Numbered from the stretch's first letter, positions 1 to 7,300 are shown. The stretch is 8,752 nucleotides of DNA from Candidatus Sungiibacteriota bacterium (GCA_016181565.1 JACOZA010000095.1:1-8752); one strand, 5' to 3'. The notes: a model not told the origin generated them from the sequence alone. Program-made: numbers and translations.

Positions 1-759
1 CGACCGCCGCATGGTCGAGCTATAGTATCTGACGTTTCGGGAATTGCCGAAGATATTGCCGAAGTCAGCCGCGAACGAGTAATCCGAATTGCTATTGTGC
101 CGGATGAAGATTGGGATAAGAAGAAATCAAAAAAGAAAAGCAAGAATATTCTGCAAGATACGAAAGAGTTTCGCGCTCCGTCAAATGTAAGCCTCTTGGT
201 GCAAAAAGGGCAGACAATTAAACGCGGTGACATTTTGACTGAAGGGCACGCGGACTTGAAGGAACTCTTTAAATACGCCGGCTCAGCCGTGACGCAGAAT
301 TACATCTTAAAAGAAATACAGAAAATCTATTCCTTGCAAGGCGCGCCGATCCATGACAAACATATCGAAGTGATTGTCCGCCAGATGTTCTCGCGCGTCC
401 GCATTAAAGCCCCGGGCGATACGGGCTTCACCATCGGAGAAATTGTCGAAAAATCACGTTTCCGATCCGAGAATCTTCGAGCGGAAAAAATGAAAAAGCA
501 GCCAGCGGCGGCGGTACAGTTACTCTTGGGTATTACGAAAGTTGCGCTGACAACGGAGAGTTTCTTGTCGGCAGCGTCCTTCCAGGAGACCACTCGCGTG
601 TTGATTAACGCGGCAGTGGAGGGCAAGAAAGATACGCTTCGCGGACTTAAAGAGAATGTCATTATCGGGCGTCTGATTCCGGCCGGAACCGGGTACCATA
701 GAAATTTGAAACGTTCTCGAAAAGAGGCCGAAGTCGGGAAAGAATTAATTCTCAATTAG
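1..759 (+). CDS. rpoC: DNA-directed RNA polymerase subunit beta', C-terminal part (5' truncated by window)
   Basis: This is the C-terminal 252 residues of the beta' subunit, the catalytic clamp subunit of RNA polymerase. The reading frame is open from base 1, so the real start lies upstream of the window; the GTG at 97 is internal. Strongly conserved beta' stretches are visible: DKHIEVIVRQM followed by RVRI and PGDT, then LLLGITK, SFLSAASFQETTRVL and LRGLKENVIIGRLIPAGTG, the last being the near-terminal signature of the subunit. After that comes a short lysine/arginine-rich tail ending in TAG. The lysine-rich segment near the window start (DKKKSKKKSK) is probably a variable insertion in the beta' C-terminal region. 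A weak hairpin straddles the stop codon (TTCTC 749-753 with GAGAA 760-764) but has no T-tract, so I do not call a terminator. Family assignment is very secure. Confidence 0.97.
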   Translation, partial: RPPHGRAIVSDVSGIAEDIAEVSRERVIRIAIVPDEDWDKKKSKKKSKNILQDTKEFRAPSNVSLLVQKGQTIKRGDILTEGHADLKELFKYAGSAVTQNYILKEIQKIYSLQGAPIHDKHIEVIVRQMFSRVRIKAPGDTGFTIGEIVEKSRFRSENLRAEKMKKQPAAAVQLLLGITKVALTTESFLSAASFQETTRVLINAAVEGKKDTLRGLKENVIIGRLIPAGTGYHRNLKRSRKEAEVGKELILN

Positions 760-902
760 GAGAAAAGAATTAAATCAGGAACCCGCCCCTCTGCCGCGTC
801 GAGTTATACTTGACGGTGGCCAATTTCTCTTTTGGAGGGCCATTTGAAGTGGTACACTGTAGGTATCTGAACGCAGTTATTGAAGCCGCGTGATTTCTCT
901 TT
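760..902 (+). promoter_or_regulatory. rpoC-ftsK intergenic region with probable ftsK promoter
   Basis: This 143-bp non-coding gap is the only sizeable one in the left half. The best promoter candidate is an extended -10, TGGTACACT (TG at 850-851, TACACT 853-858), with a poor -35 such as TTTGGA at 831-836, 16 bp upstream. It would give a leader of about 37 nt before the ftsK ATG at 903. A second -10-like TATACT lies at 805-810 without a convincing -35. A short inverted repeat (TGGCC 817-821, GGCCA 838-842) lies just upstream of the promoter; it has no T-tract and could be an operator or chance. No RNA gene was recognised. The call rests on motif matching by eye only. Confidence 0.4.
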
Positions 903-3056
903 ATGCCGAAAAAAAAGAAATCTAAGAATAGCGCAGGAAAAAATATAGAGCAACCGAAGCGCAGAAAGTGGCACGACGATCTCTCGCCTGAAACAAAAAA
1001 AAGCGTTTTAGCGTTGATTTTTTTTCTTGGGGCAGCTATTACTCTGCTGGCCTATGCCGGTCAAGCTGGGGCGCTGGGCTGGTATATTTACTATGTTCTC
1101 GATCTCCTGCTCGGCAGGGGATATTTTTTGGCGACCGCGGCATTTGTACTCGGCGGGGTGTCGTTCCTCCTTTCGCTTCGCGAGCGCCTCTATCTCTCGA
1201 CGCTCATTGGTTCGGGGCTCTTCTTGGTCGTTTCTCTGGGCATGGTTGAACTTATCTGGGGAGACAGGACCGGAGGATACACGGGATACGCCATCAGTTA
1301 TCCTCTTAAGATGATCCTGGACTTCTGGGCGAGTTTGGTAGTTCTTGCGGCCGTTGATATTGTAGCACTGCTCATTATTTTTAATATTCCACTTTTTGCG
1401 ATGCGCGGCGATGAGGAAGATTCCGAAGGAGACGAGGTGACGGAAAAAGAAGAGACGGTGGTAGTAAATATCGCTGACACTTTAAGACAAATTGCTGGAT
1501 CAACTAAGAGCGCAATTTTGTCCAAAGAAGAAGCAGCAAGATCTCCCGCCCCAGTGAAGCTGGACGATGACTTCCCGGTTGCCAAACGCTTGCCTAAATA
1601 CGCTTATAAGCGGCCGCCCTTAGATCTTCTGAATGATGACAAAGGCACGCCTTCTTCCGGAGATATTAAAGCCAATGCCAATATCATCCAGCGTACGCTG
1701 CAGAATTTTGGCATTGATGTCGAAATGGCCGAAGTTTCGATCGGCCCGACGGTCACGCAGTACACCTTAAAACCTGCGGAAGGAGTTAAACTCTCGCGCA
1801 TTGTCGCGCTTCAAAATGACTTAGCGCTGGCGCTCGCGGCTCATCCGATTCGAGTCGAAGCGCCCATCCCCGGCAAGTCGCTGGTGGGGCTTGAAGTGCC
1901 TAACCGCTCAATTGCGCTGGTTGGGCTCCGCAATCTTTTGGAAGAGCGCCAGTATCAGGATAACCCCGCGCCGTTGCTTTTTACTCTTGGACGCGACGTC
2001 ACGGGGTCACCGGTGTATGCCGACTTGGCACGAATGCCTCACCTTTTGATTGCTGGATCAACCGGGTCCGGCAAGTCGGTCTCTATGCATTCAATTATTA
2101 CTTCATATCTCTACCGCAATCCGCCCGAGGTACTTCGTTTTATTATGATTGATCCGAAGCGCGTTGAACTTTCCACGTATAACGGCATTCCGCATCTTAT
2201 GGCGCCGGTCATCACTGACTCTCGGAAGACCATACAGGCGCTCCGCTGGGCAGTGCGTGAAATGGAGCGGCGCTATGAACTTTTAGCAGCAGCGGGCGCG
2301 CGGGACCTCTTAAGCTACAATGTCAAACTAAGCAGCGGCAAGAACAGAGAGGAAGAACCCTTGCCGTACCTGGTAGTTATTATTGATGAGCTGGCTGATC
2401 TCATGGTCGCATTCCCCCGCGAAGTTGAGGGGTCAATTGTACGCCTCGCCCAGATGGCGCGCGCCGTCGGGATTCATCTTATTCTCACTACGCAACGCCC
2501 GTCTGTAGAAGTCATTACCGGCCTCATTAAGGCAAATATCACCGCCCGCATCGCGTTCCAAACCGGGTCGCAAATTGACTCCCGGACGATTCTGGATATG
2601 GCGGGAGCAGAAAAACTTTTAGGTAACGGCGATATGCTCTTTTTGGCGGGAGACACAGCCAAACCCCGACGCATCCAAGGCGCTTTCCTTTCTGAACCAG
2701 AGATCCGCAAAGTGGTAGAATTCTTAAAGCGCGAGGAAGAAGCTCCGATTTACGATCAGGCCATTACGGAACCAAGACATGACTTGGAAAAGAATGGACT
2801 TTTTGCTGATGTTGACGGCGATTTTAATGATCCGCTCTATGAGTCGGCCAGACGAGTCGTGACTGAGTCGGGTAAAGCTTCGGCTTCATTGTTACAGCGC
2901 CGACTGAAGGTCGGTTACGCGCGTGCGGCGCGATTACTTGATATTCTTGAAGAGAACGGAATTATTGGACCCGGGTCGGGAGCCAAACCGCGTGAGATCT
3001 TAGCAGGGCGCGAGAATCAAGTAAATGCGGACCCCGAATCCGAAGAGGAAACTTAG
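903..3056 (+). CDS. ftsK: FtsK/SpoIIIE-family DNA translocase
   Basis: This is a membrane-anchored, ATP-driven double-stranded DNA pump that clears and segregates chromosomes at the division septum. At 717 aa it is close to Bacillus SpoIIIE in size and much shorter than E. coli FtsK, because the cytoplasmic linker is short. A lysine-rich N-terminus is followed by four hydrophobic segments (about residues 34-52, 73-91, 97-118, 138-162), an acidic linker (about 168-185), and the motor. In the motor, Walker A is GSTGSGKS at 385-392 and Walker B is VVIIDE at 491-496; the family signatures IDPKRVELS and TTQRPSVEVITG are present. The C-terminal winged-helix gamma domain (about 643-700, RRLKVGYARAARLLDILEENGIIG) is the part that reads DNA orientation signals and contacts XerD. 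The ATG at 903 lacks a Shine-Dalgarno but is the only start that gives the full membrane domain. The RodZ-like gene begins 19 bp after the stop. Confidence 0.96.
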   Translation: MPKKKKSKNSAGKNIEQPKRRKWHDDLSPETKKSVLALIFFLGAAITLLAYAGQAGALGWYIYYVLDLLLGRGYFLATAAFVLGGVSFLLSLRERLYLSTLIGSGLFLVVSLGMVELIWGDRTGGYTGYAISYPLKMILDFWASLVVLAAVDIVALLIIFNIPLFAMRGDEEDSEGDEVTEKEETVVVNIADTLRQIAGSTKSAILSKEEAARSPAPVKLDDDFPVAKRLPKYAYKRPPLDLLNDDKGTPSSGDIKANANIIQRTLQNFGIDVEMAEVSIGPTVTQYTLKPAEGVKLSRIVALQNDLALALAAHPIRVEAPIPGKSLVGLEVPNRSIALVGLRNLLEERQYQDNPAPLLFTLGRDVTGSPVYADLARMPHLLIAGSTGSGKSVSMHSIITSYLYRNPPEVLRFIMIDPKRVELSTYNGIPHLMAPVITDSRKTIQALRWAVREMERRYELLAAAGARDLLSYNVKLSSGKNREEEPLPYLVVIIDELADLMVAFPREVEGSIVRLAQMARAVGIHLILTTQRPSVEVITGLIKANITARIAFQTGSQIDSRTILDMAGAEKLLGNGDMLFLAGDTAKPRRIQGAFLSEPEIRKVVEFLKREEEAPIYDQAITEPRHDLEKNGLFADVDGDFNDPLYESARRVVTESGKASASLLQRRLKVGYARAARLLDILEENGIIGPGSGAKPREILAGRENQVNADPESEEET

Positions 3057-3075
3057 GCGAATAATTACAAGCTAT

Positions 3076-3783
3076 ATGCACGAAGGCATTGGAGAACGCT
3101 TAAAAAATGCGCGAATGAAACGACAGTATACCTTAGAGTTCGTTTCGGCTACGGCTGGCATTCCGCTCGTAATACTCGGAGCGCTCGAAGCGGAAGATTA
3201 TAAGTTCATCGGCTCTCTGATATATGCGCTGCGTCATGGCGAACGGTATGCGCACTTCCTGGGGATTCTAGACGCGTCATTCCGCGAAGCGCTCGAGCGC
3301 GGCTGGGAGATATATGCGCTGGGAGAAGCGCGAACGGTTTTCGCGCCTCGTCACCTTCGAGATGCGTTTGGCGCGCTTTACGAAAAGCATAGCTTCATTC
3401 TTACAGCAAGTCTGGCGGGACTTATAATCGGCGTCTACATTGTATATCAGTTTTTGTTTCTGGTGCGTGGGCCGGATTTTGCGGTTTTTCACCCCCGCGA
3501 AGAGTATCTCATCGTGCATGAGCCCTTTGTTGACTTCTGGGGCAATGTCGCTAACGATGTGAAGCTTTCAATCAATCATCGGCCTATGAATATTAAGGAT
3601 AATGGTTTTCGTGAACGCTTGTATCTGACCGAAGGAGTCAATAGAATTGAGATAGAGGCGACTAATGCTCGCGGCAAATCCGCATACCGCGAGACATATG
3701 TAGTTTATCCTGTTACATCCGAGAACAACTCTGGTTCTATCCCGTTAGAAAATGGAAAACTCCGCGCTTTAGTGCGGATGTAA
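3076..3783 (+). CDS. RodZ-like membrane protein: N-terminal HTH, one TM helix, C-terminal Ig-like/glucodextranase-type domain
   Basis: The protein is 235 aa from the ATG at 3076. Residues about 4-65 match the Xre-type HTH of RodZ proteins (IGERLKNARMKRQYTLEFVS, then LEAEDY and an alpha-helical end). One hydrophobic segment (about 105-130) would leave the HTH in the cytoplasm and the rest outside. The outer part contains a beta-sandwich-like pattern (VDFWGNV, KLSINHRPM, GFRERLYLTEGVNRIEIEA, then GKSAYRETYVVYP), which resembles the glucodextranase-B / Ig-like repeats common in CPR surface proteins. RodZ in other bacteria links MreB to the cell wall; here that role is inferred from architecture only. 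An alternative ATG at 3025 would overlap ftsK by 32 bp and add 17 basic residues before the HTH. I prefer 3076 because the HTH begins there. There is no Shine-Dalgarno at either start. Co-transcription with ftsK and perhaps recA is likely. Confidence 0.75.
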   Translation: MHEGIGERLKNARMKRQYTLEFVSATAGIPLVILGALEAEDYKFIGSLIYALRHGERYAHFLGILDASFREALERGWEIYALGEARTVFAPRHLRDAFGALYEKHSFILTASLAGLIIGVYIVYQFLFLVRGPDFAVFHPREEYLIVHEPFVDFWGNVANDVKLSINHRPMNIKDNGFRERLYLTEGVNRIEIEATNARGKSAYRETYVVYPVTSENNSGSIPLENGKLRALVRM

Positions 3784-3797
3784 CGGGATTTATTCTT
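3739..3797 (+). terminator. Nested stem-loop at the RodZ-like stop codon, before recA (terminator or leader structure)
   Basis: ATCCCGTTA (3739-3747) is the perfect reverse complement of TAACGGGAT (3781-3789). Between them lies a second hairpin, TCCGC (3761-3765) with GCGGA (3774-3778). The outer stem includes the TAA stop codon and is followed by a moderately T-rich stretch (TTATTCTT, 3790-3797). The structure could be a weak intrinsic terminator separating recA from ftsK, or a processing or stability element in a joint transcript. No convincing recA promoter was seen in the 28 bp left before the recA start, so partial read-through is plausible. The base pairing is seen in the sequence; the function is inferred. 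Confidence 0.45.
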
Positions 3798-3817
3798 CGC
3801 TGTAATTCTGATTTTAT

Positions 3818-4849
3818 ATGCCCAAACACCCATCTGATTCTAAACAGGACAAGTCAAAGGCCCTTGAGCATACGGTGCGGGAAATCCAAGCTAAGTATGG
3901 TGAAGGCTCAATTATGAAGCTGGGAGAAGCGCATAAAGTAGACGTTGACGCGATTCCTACCGGGTCACTGGCGCTTGATGCGGCACTTGGGGTCTGGGGC
4001 GTACCGCGAGGCAGAATCATCGAAGTTTTTGGTCCAGAATCATCGGGCAAAACAACCCTAGCGCTTCATATTGCCGCAGAAGCGCAGAGAAAGGGCGGGA
4101 CTGCCGCGTTTGTGGACGCCGAGCATGCGCTGGATCCAGAATACGCCAAACGGATTGGCGTAAAAATCAATGACTTGCTTATTTCACAGCCGGACACCGG
4201 CGAGCAGGCGCTGGAAATAGTGGAATCGCTCGTTCGTTCCGGCGCGGTGGATTTGATCCTCGTGGATTCAGTGGCGGCGCTCACTCCGCGCGCCGAGATC
4301 GAAGGCGAGATGGGTCAGCAGCATATGGGGCTGCAAGCCCGTTTGATGTCTCATGCCCTGCGCAAACTCACCGCGATTGTGGCGCGGAGCAATACCACCA
4401 TTGTTTTCATCAACCAGATACGGATGCAAATCGGAATTATGTTCGGGAATCCCGAAACTACGCCCGGCGGCAAAGCGCTTAAATTTTATTCATCGGTGCG
4501 CATTGAGGTGCGAAGAGCTGCGCAAATCAAAAGAGGGGAGGAAATTATCGGCAACCGCGTAAAAGCGAAGATAGTGAAAAATAAAGTGGCTCCGCCTTTT
4601 CGTACGGCGGAATTTGATATTTTTTACAACGAAGGCATTGCGCGCGACGGCGAAATTTTGAACCTCGGACTTAAGTACGGCATCATTAAGAAATCGGGAG
4701 CCTCTTTTTCCTATGGCACCGCAAAACTTGGTCAAGGCTTTGACTCGGCTCGTACTTTTCTGAAAGAGAACACAAAAATTCGCAACGAAGCCGAGTCGGA
4801 AATTAAAAAAGCGCTGAAAGAACAAGCGCCGCCAGTGACGGCGGACTAG
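3818..4849 (+). CDS. recA: Recombinase RecA
   Basis: RecA forms ATP-dependent filaments on single-stranded DNA and drives homologous pairing and strand exchange. The protein is 343 aa, a normal length. Walker A is GPESSGKT at residues 72-79. The MAW-type segment ([21 protein letters not shown]), the Walker B region ([12 protein letters not shown]), loop L1 ([19 protein letters not shown]) and loop L2 ([21 protein letters not shown]) are all intact. Loop L1 has GQQHMG where proteobacterial RecA has GDSHMG or similar, a lineage-type variation rather than damage. The C-terminal domain ends in a short lysine- and proline-containing tail without the long acidic tail of E. coli RecA. ATG 3818 lacks a Shine-Dalgarno and is preceded by AT-rich sequence, as for its neighbours. 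The gene converges on rpsR with only 8 bp between the stops. No SOS box was recognised upstream. Confidence 0.98.
   Translation: MPKHPSDSKQDKSKALEHTVREIQAKYGEGSIMKLGEAHKVDVDAIPTGSLALDAALGVWGVPRGRIIEVFGPESSGKTTLALHIAAEAQRKGGTAAFVDAEHALDPEYAKRIGVKINDLLISQPDTGEQALEIVESLVRSGAVDLILVDSVAALTPRAEIEGEMGQQHMGLQARLMSHALRKLTAIVARSNTTIVFINQIRMQIGIMFGNPETTPGGKALKFYSSVRIEVRRAAQIKRGEEIIGNRVKAKIVKNKVAPPFRTAEFDIFYNEGIARDGEILNLGLKYGIIKKSGASFSYGTAKLGQGFDSARTFLKENTKIRNEAESEIKKALKEQAPPVTAD
4805..4829 (-). terminator. Rho-independent terminator of the rpsF-ssb-rpsR operon, inside the recA 3' coding end
   Basis: Read on the minus strand, GCGCT (4829-4825), a 9-nt loop and AGCGC (4815-4811) form a stem that runs directly into six T residues (4810-4805). 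This is the classic arrangement, placed 29-53 bp past the rpsR stop codon. On the plus strand the same bases encode the RecA C-terminus (lysine/alanine codons AAAAAAGCG). A neighbouring hairpin, CCGCC (4829-4833) with GGCGG (4840-4844), could add stability but has no T-tract. The 5-bp stem is short, so strength is uncertain. Confidence 0.5.
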
Positions 4850-4857
4850 ATCCGCGC

Positions 4858-5082
4858 CTATCTTGTGGTGAAGGGGATTAACGCAAGAAACCGTGCGCGT
4901 TTTATGGCTGCTGCCAATAACCGCTGATGGTAGGCACAGACGCCAGAGCGTCTGCGCCCGGCAATCTTTCCTTGCGGATTTAAGGATTTACGCAAGAGCT
5001 CGCCGTCTTTATAATCTATCACTTTAATATTCGCGGTGCAGAAAAAGCACTGCTTTTCTTGAGTTGTCGTGGTTCGTCTCAT
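4858..5082 (-). CDS. rpsR: 30S ribosomal protein S18
   Basis: S18 is a small-subunit ribosomal protein that binds next to S6 on the platform. The 74-aa sequence carries the S18 signatures: CFFC near the N-terminus, NIKVIDYKDGELLRK, a GKI followed by RRRSGVCAYHQR, then AIKRARFLALIPF. I chose the ATG at 5082 (MRRTTTTQEKQ...). An upstream in-frame TTG at 5112 would add ten residues not expected for the family and would sit 1 bp from the ssb stop. The gene is last in the operon, 31 bp downstream of ssb in transcription order. There is no clear Shine-Dalgarno. The protein is small but within the range for CPR S18. Confidence 0.95.
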   Translation of the reverse strand: MRRTTTTQEKQCFFCTANIKVIDYKDGELLRKSLNPQGKIAGRRRSGVCAYHQRLLAAAIKRARFLALIPFTTR

Positions 5083-5113
5083 AAGCTGCAATCGGAGTTG
5101 ACGCTTAACCAAG

Positions 5114-5557
5114 CTAGAAGGGAATATCTTTCACTTCGATATCGGCTGTCTCGGTCGGGTATTCAATTGTCGCCGGTTCATTTGAGGTTGGAGGACTTGA
5201 TGGCTCCGCGGCTCCTCCGCTCGCGCTGGTGCGCGGACCCATTTGCATGCTTTCGGCGATGATTTCGGTACGATAGCGTTTGGCGCCGCTTTCTTTGTCT
5301 TGCCAGCTTCGCGTCTCGACTCTTCCCTCAACGAACACCAGTCGGCCCTTAGCTAGGTATTGACCGCAAATCTCCGCCAGCCGTCCCCAGGCGACTATTC
5401 GATGAAATTCGGTTTTTTGGTTTTTTTCACCTGAAGGAGAAAGCCACACACGATTCGTCGCGACGTCAAACGTGCAGACCGGCTGTCCCGCCGGAGTTTG
5501 GCGCAGCTCGGGGTCGCGCGTCAAGTTTCCTAAAATCATCACTTTATTCAAATTCAT
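5114..5557 (-). CDS. ssb: Single-stranded DNA-binding protein
   Basis: SSB coats single-stranded DNA in replication, recombination and repair, and recruits partner proteins through its C-terminal tip. The protein is 147 aa. The N-terminal OB fold (about 1-105) begins NLNKVMILGNLTRDPELRQTPAGQPV, contains FDVATNR and the TEFHRIVAWGRLAEICGQYL core, and ends near the KRYRTEIIAESMQM strand. A low-complexity Ser/Pro/Thr/Ala tail (about 106-139) leads to the terminal VKDIPF, matching the consensus acidic tip (DDDIPF), although only one aspartate is next to IPF. ATG 5557 starts 2 bp after the rpsF stop, so translational coupling is likely. A GGAG at 5571-5568, inside the rpsF end, is the only nearby Shine-Dalgarno candidate and lies rather far (10 nt). 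Confidence 0.97.
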   Translation of the reverse strand: MNLNKVMILGNLTRDPELRQTPAGQPVCTFDVATNRVWLSPSGEKNQKTEFHRIVAWGRLAEICGQYLAKGRLVFVEGRVETRSWQDKESGAKRYRTEIIAESMQMGPRTSASGGAAEPSSPPTSNEPATIEYPTETADIEVKDIPF

Positions 5558-5559
5558 AA

Positions 5560-6039
5560 TTATTGTTCTCCGGGAGTTCCTAAAATTTCATCCAGCCGCT
5601 TATCAATGTGCTCAATCGCCTTGGCGCGTTCTTCGGCGGAGGGCGCCGGCCTTTCTTCGCGTCGGGGGGTCTCGCGTTTCGTGCTTATCCCGGCTTCCGT
5701 CGGCTGCCACGAGGCACGGAAAGCAAACTGCCTCGGCGGGATAACGACCTCGTCAACAATTAGATGCCGGATAATTTCTTTTTCGAAGCGAAGCTTTTGA
5801 GGAATTTCGGCGATTTGGGACGGGCTAATTTGGAAAGTCGTATAGCCGAAATAGGCGAATCGGTGCTTATACATGGGATAGGCGAGCCGGCGTTTCTTCG
5901 GCTCGTTAATGTGCCCGACAACGCCTTTCGCCTCTTCTATTACGCGCGTCACAATTCCGGCGACGCGAACAACGTCGTCCTCGGCGACGTTCGGTGAAAC
6001 GAGATAGCTGATTTCGTAGCGTTTAGCTTCCGATTCCAT
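5560..6039 (-). CDS. rpsF: 30S ribosomal protein S6
   Basis: S6 pairs with S18 on the 30S platform. The protein is 159 aa from the ATG at 6039. The ferredoxin-like core (about 1-100) shows the usual order: KRYEISYLVSPN, a helix ending in VTRVIEEAKG, the strand NEPKKRRLAYPMYKHRFAYFGYTTF, and EKEIIRHLIVDE. It is followed by a charged extension of about 50 residues (TKRETPRREERPAPSAEERAKAIEHIDKR...) longer than in E. coli S6 before its Glu tail. Such extensions occur in S6 of many lineages; its job here is unknown. An in-frame TTG at 6048 would add three residues and is less likely. The gene is first in the rpsF-ssb-rpsR operon, with a very short leader after the predicted promoter. Confidence 0.94.
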   Translation of the reverse strand: MESEAKRYEISYLVSPNVAEDDVVRVAGIVTRVIEEAKGVVGHINEPKKRRLAYPMYKHRFAYFGYTTFQISPSQIAEIPQKLRFEKEIIRHLIVDEVVIPPRQFAFRASWQPTEAGISTKRETPRREERPAPSAEERAKAIEHIDKRLDEILGTPGEQ

Positions 6040-6057
6040 AGTCCCCAATACTCGGAG

Positions 6058-6075
6058 ATTCTACCAAAAAGAGCC
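6058..6075. repeat. Left arm of an imperfect inverted repeat flanking the two-gene operon
   Basis: ATTCTACCAAAAAGAGCC here matches the reverse complement of 8726-8749 at all 18 bases, if the right arm carries one extra base after ATTCTA and five extra bases (GAAAA) in its A-rich part. The arms face each other across the operon (about 2.65 kb). The left arm is also the -10 region of the rpsF promoter. It could be a remnant of element ends or just two similar promoter-like, A/T-rich strings. Confidence 0.3.
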
Positions 6076-6086
6076 GATTTCCGCAA
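6058..6086 (-). promoter_or_regulatory. Promoter of the rpsF-ssb-rpsR operon (extended -10)
   Basis: On the minus strand, TTGCGG (6086-6081) and TAGAAT (6063-6058) are separated by exactly 17 bp, with TG one base upstream of the -10 (TGGTAGAAT). This is a good match to a housekeeping sigma factor promoter with an extended -10. Transcription would begin near 6051, leaving only about a dozen bases before the rpsF ATG at 6039, consistent with the absence of a normal Shine-Dalgarno there. The match is by eye. Confidence 0.6.
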
Positions 6087-6110
6087 CTGCTGGCGCGCCT
6101 AAGCGACGCG

Positions 6111-6140
6111 TTGCCAACGACGTCTTTAGCGTGCTATCAA
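6111..6140 (+). promoter_or_regulatory. Possible promoter of the 6191-8711 operon
   Basis: TTGCCA (6111-6116) and TATCAA (6135-6140) are spaced 18 bp apart, with TG at 6132-6133 one base before the -10, giving an extended -10. The -35 is a 5/6 match and the -10 a 4/6 match. It would give a leader of about 45 nt carrying the strong Shine-Dalgarno of the first gene. It lies back to back with the rpsF promoter, about 25 bp away. It is weaker than the rpsF promoter and not certain. Confidence 0.35.
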
Positions 6141-6190
6141 TAGGTCGTGGTTCACTGACAATTTTAGATCCAAAGAAAGGGGGCGCGACC

Positions 6191-7294
6191 ATGTCACTCG
6201 ATCTTGTTACGATCATGCGGCGGCACGCGGTTGCCTCGCTGGTCATCGACCAGGCGGGTGCGCTGGTCGAGCCAATCCACATTCATCCTCTGGGGATTAA
6301 AGCACCTCTAAAACTTGTGGCTTTCATGTGGCGGGTAGCCTCAAGCGACCATCCGCTTGCCGAGATTGGGATTGGCAATGGTCACCCATATCGTTCCAAT
6401 CACAAGATCCACAATTTGCCGCCCCGCGAGTATCGGCCGGGCCTTAGTATCGAGCAGATTAGGGGAGTATTCGCAAGGTTCATGGAACTGCTTGATAAAC
6501 TGGCTTGGCAGGGGTTAGAGAAAAAGCCTTGGCTGCCCGAGAAACAGAAGGAACGCTTCAACTACGGTCTCACAATTTCCATTGCTGACCGTGACCGCAA
6601 TCTACAGAGATTACTGGAAGAGCTTGAGCGGCTGAGCACAATACTCGAATGGCGGTTACATCATCTGGCGCATCAGATACGCAAGCATCGTCTCGTGCCT
6701 ATGCAGAACGGATACCCGCAAAGCTGGCACGAGGAACTTGCACCCTGGTTTAGGGATCCCAGTCGAGCGCGTGGATACCTGCGTCCCTTTGTTCTTAGCG
6801 ACCTGGCCTGGAGACTGCAATCGCAAGAAACTCAATATCAACGCGGAACCGCCTTCTTAGAGTTCCTGGCGGAGACAGGAATAATTCCTCCGCATGACTA
6901 TCATCTGGCGGTATCTGGGTTGACTCAAAGACTGCAGGGCACCTTCCGTCTCTCAGAAAGTTTCATTGTATTACCAGCACGGAGCGCACATTGGGACGTT
7001 CAGGAGGACGTTCATGGATTGCCCGTAACTTGCGAGCGTCGAGTTAATGACGGGTGGTCTTACCTGGTTCGATTGAAGAACCCGCGCTGGAGAGAGCTTC
7101 GGGGCGTAAAATCACCAGACCCTGAGATATTAAAGGCGAAACGAGAGAAGCAACGTCGGGTGAAAGGCCGGCGGGCCGAAGTCGAAGAGGAGATACCGGC
7201 CACTGCAGTTTACAGAAGCTCCGGCTCGACGGAAGCACCGGATTGGGTCGTAAACTCAATCACGGAGGGCATTGACGAACCCGGCGTTAACGGC
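6191..7294 (+). CDS. Hypothetical protein of unknown family, first gene of a two-gene operon
   Basis: I do not recognise this 368-aa protein. The start at ATG 6191 is decided by a strong Shine-Dalgarno, GAAAGGGGG (6175-6183), 7 nt upstream; the in-frame GTG at 6131 has no such site. No signal peptide, membrane segment, Walker motif or clear nuclease motif is visible. The N-terminal ~85 residues look alpha/beta with a histidine-rich patch (EPIHIHPLGIKAP, then NGHPYRSNHKIHN). A long amphipathic helix, probably coiled coil, covers about 135-170 (NLQRLLEELERLSTILEWRL). The middle is rich in Trp and Arg. A basic segment near the C-terminus (ILKAKREKQRRVKGRRAEVEEE) is followed by an acidic, likely disordered tail. 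The mix of basic and aromatic content fits a nucleic-acid partner, but that is inference. The DNA-glycosylase-like gene follows after 19 bp with the same Shine-Dalgarno, so the two are probably co-expressed. Confidence 0.85.
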
Positions 7295-7300
7295 TAGGCG

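Noticed and set aside
327..755. 142-aa open frame on the minus strand opposite rpoC
   Set aside because: It lies wholly antisense to a highly conserved part of rpoC and has no family resemblance.
749..764. Hairpin across the rpoC stop codon as a terminator
   Set aside because: Only a 5-bp A/T-rich stem with no T-tract downstream.
817..842. TGGCC/GGCCA inverted repeat as an operator or terminator
   Set aside because: Five-base arms around 16 nt with no T-tract; too weak to call on its own, so noted only within the intergenic entry.
3318..3932. 14-base identity GCTGGGAGAAGCGC shared by the RodZ-like gene (3318-3331) and recA (3919-3932)
   Set aside because: Both encode an ordinary LGEA stretch in unrelated contexts and the flanks do not match; best explained as chance.
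5083..5112. TTG start extending S18 by ten residues
   Set aside because: A rare start codon; the extra residues do not resemble S18, and the ATG at 5082 gives a normal N-terminus.
6131..6190. Upstream GTG start for the first accessory gene
   Set aside because: It has no Shine-Dalgarno and overlaps the candidate promoter; ATG 6191 has a strong site at the right distance.
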